64,000 nt of DNA, taken from positions 4,526,001 to 4,590,000 of the forward strand of contig OZ257136.1 of the NCBI GenBank assembly GCA_965278995.1. Direction: 5' to 3'. Made by a program: the position numbers and the translations under genes. Below are positions 28,541-35,804 of the stretch, piece by piece. This DNA is from JADJYF01 sp965278995. GTDB taxonomy: Bacteria; Pseudomonadota; Gammaproteobacteria; Ga0077536. The notes under the pieces are model-generated. The model did no database searches, was not told where the DNA came from, and saw nothing but the letters and a program-made list of their open reading frames with translations. The first letter of the stretch is position 1, and every line of letters starts with the position of its first letter.

Positions 28541-29587
28541 TCAAGGCACCGGTTTTGCAAACGGCCGCGACAAGGGCTCGCCGATGAACACTCCCTGGCC
28601 CGGCCACGCGACACTTTTCCAGTAGGCTTCGAGCAGGGTTTCGCCGTTCAGGTAGTAACCCATAGCGACTGCCGGGTCAGGAAACTTCTGCGGATAGTTG
28701 CACGGTTCGACGACGGTGCCGTAGGTCCCAGTCGCGCCGGCTTCGAGCCAGTCGAGCGCACTCATTTGTGAGCTGTCGAGCAGGGTGCCGCCATGCGAGG
28801 TCAGATGATCGGCCATCGCGCCCGGCAGGAAACCCAGCGTATCGAGGTACGGCACGCGGGCCGCGCCGGTGAAATAGAACATGATGTCGAACACGTTGCG
28901 CAGTCCCGGGCTGTGCTCGACCACAACGGGATAACGTTGACCGAACCAGCGCTCGGCAGCGGCGAAACGCGCAGTGCGCGTGCTGCGGGCTTTATCGGGT
29001 GTGATGACCAGGTAGGCACGCGATGGTGGATTCAGCCCGTCAGCGCGCACGCCACGGTCGATCATGAGGCGTGCGTTGCCGCTGGTTCGCGCGCCGAGCA
29101 GCATGCTCGGTCGCACCCCGAGATCGGTAAACGGTCGCTCCGATCGGGAGTCGAAATAGGCGCTGGGGCGGGTCGCCGCGCAGCCTTTGGCGCAATATGC
29201 CATATCGAAACCGAGGGCGAAGGCCGATGTGATCGACATGCACTCGACGCGGTAAGGCAGTGTCCATGCCAGCGCAAACGCTTCGATCCCGGCTGGTACT
29301 CGCTGACCAAGCTCGCTCTGAATGGCGCGAAAGCGCTTTGCAGACAGCGTCGCGCCGACGCCACGGCCGAGCGCAACACCGATGACCTGCTGGTCGGGAA
29401 TCAGCCGGCGCGCCGCGTAATAGCGGGCTAATTCCAGACTGGCCGGATTGTCGCTGTCGTAAATGACGGCGAGCTGGCTGGCCTCGAGCGCCGCAGCTGC
29501 CGACGCCAGACTGGCCAGCAACCATGCCATGCACAGCTTGAGGATGCGACGAACCCGGTGTGGGGGTGAGCTGCGGGCGCCGATCAA
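28541..29587 (-). CDS. TIGR03790-family exported protein
   Basis: About 348 residues with a Sec signal peptide (RILKLCMAWLLASLASAAAA) and a mature part matching the poorly characterised TIGR03790 family: AVIYDSDNPASLELARYYAARRLIPDQQVIGVALG, FALAWTLPYRVECMSITSAFALGFD, PSRAYLVITPDK and PYLDTLGFLPGAMADHLTSHGG. I chose a TTG at 29587 as start: it overlaps the upstream stop codon (TTGA), giving translational coupling and a basic n-region for the signal. An ATG at 29530 would leave a short, uncharged signal. A longer frame to 29788 lies inside the upstream gene. It is last in the MoxR-VWA operon. Confidence 0.72.
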   Translation of the reverse strand: MIGARSSPPHRVRRILKLCMAWLLASLASAAAALEASQLAVIYDSDNPASLELARYYAARRLIPDQQVIGVALGRGVGATLSAKRFRAIQSELGQRVPAGIEAFALAWTLPYRVECMSITSAFALGFDMAYCAKGCAATRPSAYFDSRSERPFTDLGVRPSMLLGARTSGNARLMIDRGVRADGLNPPSRAYLVITPDKARSTRTARFAAAERWFGQRYPVVVEHSPGLRNVFDIMFYFTGAARVPYLDTLGFLPGAMADHLTSHGGTLLDSSQMSALDWLEAGATGTYGTVVEPCNYPQKFPDPAVAMGYYLNGETLLEAYWKSVAWPGQGVFIGEPLSRPFAKPVP

Positions 29588-30768
29588 TGCGCTTTCTTCA
29601 GCGCCTTCATGGCCCGGCCGAGGCCATCGATGGTGAGCGGGAACATGCGGTTCGTCATCAGTTCCTTGGCCATGCCGATGGACGGAATGTGCCCCCAGTA
29701 TTCCTCGGCCTGCGGATTCAGCCACACCGCGTGTGGGAATGTCGCCAGCAGTCGCGCCATCCAGGTGGCGCCGGCTTCCTCGTTCCAATGTTCCACGCTG
29801 CCGCCAACGGCCATGATCTCGTAAGGACTCATGGTCGCATCGCCGACGAATACCAGTTTGTGATCGGCGCCAAAGGTGTTCATGACCTTGGTCGTTGGCA
29901 CCCGCACGTTGGCGCGCATGTTGTTGTCGCGCCAGAGCGTTTCGTAGATGAAATTATGAAAATAATAGTGTTCGAGATGTTTGAACTCCGAGCGCGCGGC
30001 AGAGAACAATTCTTCGCAGACCCGCACGTAGGGATCCATCGATCCACCGACATCCAGGAACAACAGAACCTTGATTGCGTTATGTCGCTCAGGGACCATT
30101 TTAATGTCGAGCAGGCCAGCGTTACGCGCCGTCGAGCGTATGGTGTCCGGCAGATCGAGCTGATCGGCTGCACCTTCGCGCGCAAAGCGCCGCAATTGGC
30201 GCATGGCGAGTTTGATGTTGCGCGTGCCAAGGGTGACCTGGTCGTCGAGATTGCGGAATTCGCGACGTTCCCACACTTTCACCGCTTTGCCCTGACGCCC
30301 TTCTTCCTGCCCGATGCGGATGCCTTCCGGGTTGTAACCATGCGCACCGAAAGGCGAGGTGCCGCCGGTGCCAATCATCTTGCTGCCGCCGTGATGCGCT
30401 TTCTTCTGCTCTTCGAGGCGCTGGCGCAGCGTCTCCATGAGTTTGTCCCAGCCGCCCAGACTTTCGATGGCGGCTTTCTCTTCGTCGGTCAGGTTGAGTT
30501 CTTTCTGCTTGCGCAACCACTCCAGCGGGATCTCGCCAATCAGTTCGTCGAAGAGCATTTCCTGGCCGCGGAAATGTTCGCCGAAAACCTGATCGAAGCG
30601 ATCGTAAAAGCGTTCGTCCTTGACCAGCGAGGCGCGTGCCAGGTAATAGAAATCATTGATGCTGAAGCCCGCCACACGCGCTTCGAGCGCACCCATCAGT
30701 GTCAGATACTCGGTGATCGAGACCGGGATCTGGACTTTCTTGAGCTTGTAGAAGAGTTCAGTTAGCAC
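29584..30768 (-). CDS. VWA-domain protein of the CoxE-like family
   Basis: 394 residues from the GTG at 30768, which overlaps the preceding MoxR gene by 11 nt. The N-terminal region (VLTELFYKLKKVQIPVSITEYLTLMGAL) and central RRFRNLDD-like segment are typical of CoxE-type proteins. The C-terminal von Willebrand A domain has a MIDAS-like motif LLFLDVGGSMDPYV (DxGGS rather than DxSxS), and later FVGDATMSPYEIM. MoxR ATPase plus VWA partners act as chaperones for metalloenzymes or complexes. The client cannot be told from this window. Confidence 0.86.
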   Translation of the reverse strand: MLTELFYKLKKVQIPVSITEYLTLMGALEARVAGFSINDFYYLARASLVKDERFYDRFDQVFGEHFRGQEMLFDELIGEIPLEWLRKQKELNLTDEEKAAIESLGGWDKLMETLRQRLEEQKKAHHGGSKMIGTGGTSPFGAHGYNPEGIRIGQEEGRQGKAVKVWERREFRNLDDQVTLGTRNIKLAMRQLRRFAREGAADQLDLPDTIRSTARNAGLLDIKMVPERHNAIKVLLFLDVGGSMDPYVRVCEELFSAARSEFKHLEHYYFHNFIYETLWRDNNMRANVRVPTTKVMNTFGADHKLVFVGDATMSPYEIMAVGGSVEHWNEEAGATWMARLLATFPHAVWLNPQAEEYWGHIPSIGMAKELMTNRMFPLTIDGLGRAMKALKKAH

Positions 30769-31615
30769 CGGTGCGTCTCGACATGAAGACGAGCCGCTCG
30801 AACAGGTGCATATCCTGTTCGTTCTTGAGCAGCGCTCCGTAAAGTTTGGGGATGGCCTTGCGTGAATCCTTCTCGCGCAATGCTTCGACCGGAATATCCT
30901 CGGCGACAAGCAGCTTGATCCAGTCGAGCAGTTCGGAAGTCGACGGGCGCTTCTTCAGGCCGGGAATCTCGCGCAGCTCGAAAAAGCATTCCATCGCTTC
31001 CGCCAGCAGACGCTTTTTAATGTCCGGAAAATGAACGCGGACGATGGCGTCCATCGTGTCGCGATCAGGGAACGCGATGTAGTGGAAGAAACATCGGCGC
31101 AGGAATGCGTCGGGTAGTTCCTTTTCATTGTTGCTGGTGATGATGATGACAGGGCGATTGCGTGCCGAGATGGTCGTCTTCGTTTCGTAGACATAGAACT
31201 CCATGCGATCGAGTTCCTGCAACAGATCATTTGGAAACTCGATGTCCGCCTTATCGATTTCATCAATCAGGAGTACCGGCGACACCTCCGATTCAAACGC
31301 TTCCCACAGTTTGCCCTTGATGATGTAGTTACCGATGTCGTGAACGGCCGCTTCGCCGAGTTGTGAATCACGCAGACGTGCCACGGCGTCGTATTCGTAG
31401 AGACCTTGCGCGGCTTTGGTGGTTGATTTGACGTGCCATTGGATGAGCGGCCGCCCAAGCGCGCGCGCCACTTCTTCGGCCAGCATGGTCTTGCCGGTGC
31501 CGGGTTCACCTTTAACCAGCAGCGGGCGCTGCAACGCGACGGCGGCGTTGACCGCCATCATGAGGTCTTCGGTTACGATATAGGTATCAGTTCCAGAGAA
31601 TCGTTGATTCGACAT
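30758..31615 (-). CDS. MoxR-family AAA+ ATPase
   Basis: 285 residues from the ATG at 31615. Walker A GEPGTGKTMLAEEVA, Walker B VLLIDEIDKADIEFPNDLL, sensor 1 PVIIITSNNEKELPDAFLRRCFF. The closest family is the CoxD/MoxR AAA+ group. It probably works with the downstream VWA protein, whose GTG start lies inside its last codons, and with the TIGR03790 protein. Divergent from the Sel1 gene by 39 bp; regulatory signals for both must lie in this short gap. Confidence 0.92.
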   Translation of the reverse strand: MSNQRFSGTDTYIVTEDLMMAVNAAVALQRPLLVKGEPGTGKTMLAEEVARALGRPLIQWHVKSTTKAAQGLYEYDAVARLRDSQLGEAAVHDIGNYIIKGKLWEAFESEVSPVLLIDEIDKADIEFPNDLLQELDRMEFYVYETKTTISARNRPVIIITSNNEKELPDAFLRRCFFHYIAFPDRDTMDAIVRVHFPDIKKRLLAEAMECFFELREIPGLKKRPSTSELLDWIKLLVAEDIPVEALREKDSRKAIPKLYGALLKNEQDMHLFERLVFMSRRTGAN

Positions 31616-31654
31616 GCCGCTCACGTTCGTTGAATATTGACCGCATTGTAAAAC

Positions 31655-32509
31655 ATGGCTGGTCGCCGGATTCAATCACAACATTCCACGGGCCGATACG
31701 CGTTGCTCGGGCTGGTCTTCGTTGCGCAGACTGCGCTGGGCGGGTCGGAAGCGACTCTGGAGCAGGCCGTGACCGCGTTCACAAGCGGTGACCACGGTCT
31801 GGCGGTGACCGAATTTCGTCCACTGGCGGCGGCAGGTGAACCGACCGCTCAGTTCTATCTCGGGGTTGCTTATCAACGCGGTTGGGGCGTCGTGGCGGAC
31901 GCCGAGAAGGCTTTCGAGTGGTATCGGCTGGCAGCTGAGCAGGGCAACTTCAAGGCGCAGCATAATCTGGGGCTGCTCTATCTGGACGGCAGCGGCACTG
32001 CGCGCGACCCTGCTGCGGGCCTGACCTGGCTGGGTCGCGCCGCCGGTCAGGGCAGCGCGAATGCCGCGCACCACATCGGTCTGGTCTATTACCGCGGCGA
32101 CGGCGTACCGCGCGACTATGACGCCGCCCACGAATGGTGGTTGAAGGCCGCCGCGCTCGGCGAAGCCAAGGCTGGCTATAACCTGGGCATCTTGTATCGA
32201 CGCGGGTTTGGCGTCGGGCCGGATCCAGCCGGCAGCCTACGCTGGTGGCGCTGGAGTGCTCTGCATGGTTATCCCGAAGCGCAAAACGCGCTCGGTGCCG
32301 CCTATCTGAATGCCGATGGAGTAGCCCTCGATCCGGTCCTGGCCTGGGCCTGGTTCCGGCTCGCTGCCGAGGCCGGACTGAAAGTCGCGCAGACCAATGT
32401 CGACATGATGCGCGCGCAGATGACTGACGAAGAGTTCGCTCGCGCCGAGGCCCGTCTCGGTGCTCTGCGCGAAGAACGGCTTAGGGAAGCGGAGGCACCG
32501 CCGCCCTAA
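31655..32509 (+). CDS. Exported Sel1-repeat protein (284 aa)
   Basis: Signal peptide in MAGRRIQSQHSTGRYALLGL, then about six Sel1 repeats between res 45 and 255: AQFYLGVAYQRGWGVVADAEKAFEWYRLAAEQ, AQHNLGLLYLDGSGTARDPAAGLTWLGRAA, and so on. A basic, charged tail (FARAEARLGALREERLREAE) closes the protein. Probably a periplasmic scaffold; partner unknown. It is divergent from moxR and convergent with the coiled-coil gene. Confidence 0.86.
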   Translation: MAGRRIQSQHSTGRYALLGLVFVAQTALGGSEATLEQAVTAFTSGDHGLAVTEFRPLAAAGEPTAQFYLGVAYQRGWGVVADAEKAFEWYRLAAEQGNFKAQHNLGLLYLDGSGTARDPAAGLTWLGRAAGQGSANAAHHIGLVYYRGDGVPRDYDAAHEWWLKAAALGEAKAGYNLGILYRRGFGVGPDPAGSLRWWRWSALHGYPEAQNALGAAYLNADGVALDPVLAWAWFRLAAEAGLKVAQTNVDMMRAQMTDEEFARAEARLGALREERLREAEAPPP

Positions 32510-32580
32510 CAGGCCGATGAAAAACTAATGCGCTCGTGCGCCTTGTCCTGCCTACGCTCGCTACGTTTTTCACGCGCCTG
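32510..32580. repeat. Imperfect inverted repeat between convergent genes
   Basis: CAGGC...TGAAAAAC (32510-32525) is mirrored by GTTTTTCA...GCCTG (about 32565-32579): an 8-bp perfect arm plus a 5-bp outer arm with a 3-nt mismatch between them. It fills the gap between the Sel1 gene and the 877-residue gene. It may act as a bidirectional terminator or be a small miniature element. Confidence 0.5.
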
Positions 32581-32597
32581 CTAACTAGCTTGTTGAG

Positions 32598-35231
32598 TCA
32601 CTCGGTGAGTTGCGCCTGGATCTCGTCAAGCAGTGAGCGATCGTGCTGCAGGGTCTGCGCTTTGGCTGCCGCTGCGCGCGCACGAATACGGTCGACCATC
32701 TCTTTTTGCCGCGACAGAACTGCTCGTTGCAGCGTCGTTTCCTGCATTCGATCCTGTTCACCGACCCACTGGTCGAGTTCCTTCTGCAGCAGCATGTTGA
32801 TTTCGTTGGCGGTGTCGTATGTCCGTTCGAGTTCGTGTTCGTTTTGGCGCGCCGCGCTCGCAGCTGCTGTTTCGGCAGCCAGGGCTTGCTGTAGATCCTT
32901 GCCGGCAGCCGACGCGCGTTGCTCGATAGCGCTCAGCGCTTCGTGGATTTCGAGTTCCGGTGCTGCGTGCTGCTTTACGCGTGCTTCAGCCAGTTCGTTC
33001 TCAGCTGCTTTCTTGACTGCCTCGGCTTCGCGTCGCACCTTTGCCGCTTCTTCGCGCTGGCGCTCGAGCTGGGCCGCTTCCGCGCGCAGACGTTCGCGTT
33101 CCTGCTCAAACACAGCCTGCTGTTCGGCGACCTGCTTCAGTTGTGAGGCCTTGAATTCGGCAATCACGCGCGTCGCTTCCGATGCTGCGGCTTCTTTGGC
33201 GGCGAGCGCCGCCGCACGATCCTCGCGCGCCTGCTCGAGCGCTTCGTTGGTCCGTGACACCGCCATTTCGAAATTGGCTCTCTCGGTGGCCAGTTCGCGT
33301 CGCAATTGCTCGCGCAACTCCGCCTCGCGACCTGCCTGCAGCGACTCGAGCTGATCGGCCTGCTTGTTATAGAGCGATTCGAGGCGCAGTTCTTCCTCGC
33401 GCAACCGCTCGCGGGCACTGCTTTCCAACGCAACGAGCTTGCGCTCGACTTCGTCATGGTGGCGTGCAGCTTCCGCCGCCGCCTGTTCCTGCTGCGCGGT
33501 CAGCGTCAATTTCAGGCGTTCCGCCTCGGCAAGTTTGCTGCCGAGCAGCTCAGCCTCGCGCGCGATTTTCTGCTGCTGTTCGGCCAGACGTTGTTCTGTC
33601 GATGCTTTCAAGGCCGCTGAACGATGCACCAGGTCGTCGTGCTGCCGGCGCGTCTCTTCGCCCTGGCGTTGCTGTTCGGCCAAGGTCTGTTGCAGTCGTT
33701 CGGCATCAGCCAGCTTTCGCTCGAGGAGCTCAGCCTCACGCTCGACTTTTTCCTGCTGTTCGGCCAGCCGGGACTCCGCTTCGCGCTCGATTGCCGCGGC
33801 TCGGCGCGCGATGGCTTCTTCCTGTCGGCGACTCTCGGCTTCGCCGGCTTCGCGCTCCGCATCGAGTTCGCGCTCCAACTTTTCGGCCTCGGCAAGTCGC
33901 TGCTGCAGGGCCTGTTGTTCGCGCGCCAGCGCGGCGCGCTCGCGCTCCAGCTTTTCGGCCACGATACGTTCGACTTCGGCTTTCATTGCCTCGGCCTCGG
34001 CCATCATCTTCTGCGCCTGCGCGATGGTGATATTCGCTTTCTCGACTTCGGCTCCGAGAGAGGAAGCGCGAACAGCCGCTTCGAGCAGGTCATCGCGGGG
34101 CTCGTTCGCAACGGGCGGCGGCGCTGCGAGCGGCGCGGCTGCCAGTTTGGCCACCGCCTGGGCCTGTACCGCGGCTGGCTCGCTGACCGCGCCGCCTTCG
34201 ACATAACACACCTCGAAGCCTTTCTCGGCGAGCAGGAAAGCAGCGGCAGAGCTTCGGCCACCGGTATCGCAATAAGCGACGTAACGTTGCGTCGCGTCGA
34301 TTTCATCCATACGCGAGCGGAGCGCGCTGAGCGGAATATTCAGACTGCCGGGCAGGCCGTTGTGGCTGTGTTCGTCTTCGAAACGCACATCGAGCCAACG
34401 TGCGCCGGCTGCGACAGCCTGTTCGGCGGCAGCGTGGTCGACGACGTTCAACAGCGGCGCCTTGATCAGGCGCGCGAAATCCTCTTTGGTGAGTCGAGCG
34501 AGTTCGCCGTCGCTGGTCATGCGTACAGTGGCGTTCCGCCGCGCGCCCGAGATCAGCGCTTCCTCGCCGAAAGTATCGCCGGGGCCAAGTTCCGCCAGAC
34601 GTATTGGGCGTCGGTTGGCGCCGGCCCGGATGACATCACAGGTGCCGTTCTGTACGGCGTAGTAGTAATCCCCCGGTTCACCCTGCTTGACGATGTCTTC
34701 GCCCGTCGTGACCTTGACTGTCTCCAGCGTATTCAGCAGGCCTTGAATATTCGACGGTGGAATACGGGTGAACAGTTCGGATTGAAGCAGGGTCATCAAC
34801 CAGTCGGCGGACTGCGACGATTCCATTTCCTCGACTTCGACACCCGCCGTGATGGTTTTGCCGGCCGGCGCGTCGTCGACGCTGAGCAGCTGTTCGAGCA
34901 AGCTGCGCTTGATGCGCAGTACGCGCGTTTTCGATTTGGCAATGGCCGACATTTGACGCGGCTGCAATTGAGCCAATGGCTGAAACGAGGCGCCTTCACC
35001 GCCGCTGACGCGTTTGATGAGCGAATCGTCCGCATACATCTCGATTTCGCCTTCCAGCACGTAGAAGGTGTAATCGTCCCGATCACCCTGCTGGAACAAA
35101 GTGTCTTTTTTCTTCAGTTCGATGACGTCGGATTGTTCGAGCAGGCGCAGCTGTCTATCGGGCGCCAGCTTGTTCAGCGGCACCAGGTAGCTGACCTTGG
35201 AGAGCAGGTTTTCGTTCAGCGCGTCATTCAT
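32598..35231 (-). CDS. Tandem cNMP-binding / rhodanese / long coiled-coil protein (877 aa)
   Basis: A cytosolic-looking protein with no signal peptide or membrane segment. Domains: cNMP-binding 1 (res ~20-118), cNMP-binding 2 (~145-262), rhodanese (~265-350) and coiled coil (~395-877). Domain 1 lacks the phosphate-binding cassette (GASFQPLAQLQPRQMS), whereas domain 2 keeps it (FGEEALISGARRNATV, res 221-236). The rhodanese loop CDTGGRSS begins at Cys321, so sulfur transfer is possible. The coil has repeats around ESRLAEQQEKVEREAELLERKLADAERL. The tail (LDQWVGEQDRM...RAAAAKAQTLQHDRSLLDEIQ) is shared with the divergent paralogue at 35805. Function unknown; it could be a cyclic-nucleotide-responsive scaffold (inference). 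The ydcH-like gene lies immediately upstream. Confidence 0.88.
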   Translation of the reverse strand: MNDALNENLLSKVSYLVPLNKLAPDRQLRLLEQSDVIELKKKDTLFQQGDRDDYTFYVLEGEIEMYADDSLIKRVSGGEGASFQPLAQLQPRQMSAIAKSKTRVLRIKRSLLEQLLSVDDAPAGKTITAGVEVEEMESSQSADWLMTLLQSELFTRIPPSNIQGLLNTLETVKVTTGEDIVKQGEPGDYYYAVQNGTCDVIRAGANRRPIRLAELGPGDTFGEEALISGARRNATVRMTSDGELARLTKEDFARLIKAPLLNVVDHAAAEQAVAAGARWLDVRFEDEHSHNGLPGSLNIPLSALRSRMDEIDATQRYVAYCDTGGRSSAAAFLLAEKGFEVCYVEGGAVSEPAAVQAQAVAKLAAAPLAAPPPVANEPRDDLLEAAVRASSLGAEVEKANITIAQAQKMMAEAEAMKAEVERIVAEKLERERAALAREQQALQQRLAEAEKLERELDAEREAGEAESRRQEEAIARRAAAIEREAESRLAEQQEKVEREAELLERKLADAERLQQTLAEQQRQGEETRRQHDDLVHRSAALKASTEQRLAEQQQKIAREAELLGSKLAEAERLKLTLTAQQEQAAAEAARHHDEVERKLVALESSARERLREEELRLESLYNKQADQLESLQAGREAELREQLRRELATERANFEMAVSRTNEALEQAREDRAAALAAKEAAASEATRVIAEFKASQLKQVAEQQAVFEQERERLRAEAAQLERQREEAAKVRREAEAVKKAAENELAEARVKQHAAPELEIHEALSAIEQRASAAGKDLQQALAAETAAASAARQNEHELERTYDTANEINMLLQKELDQWVGEQDRMQETTLQRAVLSRQKEMVDRIRARAAAAKAQTLQHDRSLLDEIQAQLTE

Positions 35232-35254
35232 CAGGCTACCGTCGCGGTCCGGAC

Positions 35255-35461
35255 TCAGGCATCAAGATCGGGGATGAGTTTGCTTTTCAGGCGCGCTATC
35301 TGGTCCTTGAGCTGCAATTTACGCTTCTTCATCCGTCGCAGCAGAAGCTGGTCGACATCCACGTTCTGATTGAGTGCGTTCACGACTTCATCAAGGTCGC
35401 GGTGCTCCGTCTGCAGCTCGAGTATGAGCCGCTGTATCGATTTGATGTCCTCGCTCGCCAC
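35255..35461 (-). CDS. YdcH family protein (DUF465)
   Basis: A 68-residue helical-hairpin protein: IQRLILELQTEHRDLDEVVNALNQ, then LLLRRMKKRKLQLKDQIARLKSKL, matching the DUF465/YdcH pattern (second helix with KKxKLxLKDxI). Function of the family is not settled. It lies 23 bp upstream of the 877-residue gene on the same strand and is probably co-transcribed with it. Confidence 0.9.
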   Translation of the reverse strand: MASEDIKSIQRLILELQTEHRDLDEVVNALNQNVDVDQLLLRRMKKRKLQLKDQIARLKSKLIPDLDA

Positions 35462-35804
35462 GCCGCCTCGAACCCCGCAGTGCCCGTCATGTTCCAGGTC
35501 GGCATTCTACGCTGATTCGGCGCCCGGGCACCGCGCCGGCGGAGCGCCGTTCGCCGCTGTTCCGACGGCTGGCGAAGCCGCTACAGCGTTCGAGCACCGG
35601 TTCCCGACGGCGCTGCTCAGGCCGGGCCCGGCCAGTATCGACAGCGGGAGCCCGGGTAGCCGTGACGGCTTTCACAGTTACTCACCCAGATCCATGAAAT
35701 TACCGATGAATCGAGATATATTCAGAGTAGTGCGTGGCTGATGCCGGTCCAGCCTGCCTCCTTTTTTGTCCTCAGCCGGACCATGCGAACCTTGTGTGTA
35801 ACTA
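35462..35804. other. 343-bp divergent intergenic region, no gene seen
   Basis: Separates the ydcH/877-residue unit from the 1160-residue gene and must hold promoters for both. An AT-rich stretch with TATATT (around 35719-35724) is the only promoter-like hexamer I see, without a good -35. The first ~200 bp are GC-rich with several small inverted repeats but no clear operator. Confidence 0.4.

Noticed and set aside
33624..35369. 581-residue plus-strand frame opposite the 877-residue gene
   Set aside because: Mirror image of the repetitive coiled-coil coding region. The minus strand shows cNMP and rhodanese motifs, so the plus frame is an artefact of biased repeats.
35700..35730. TATATT as promoter of the 1160-residue gene
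   Set aside because: No -35 at 16-18 nt upstream resembles TTGACA, and the ATG is about 80 bp away, so the evidence is too weak to list as a promoter.
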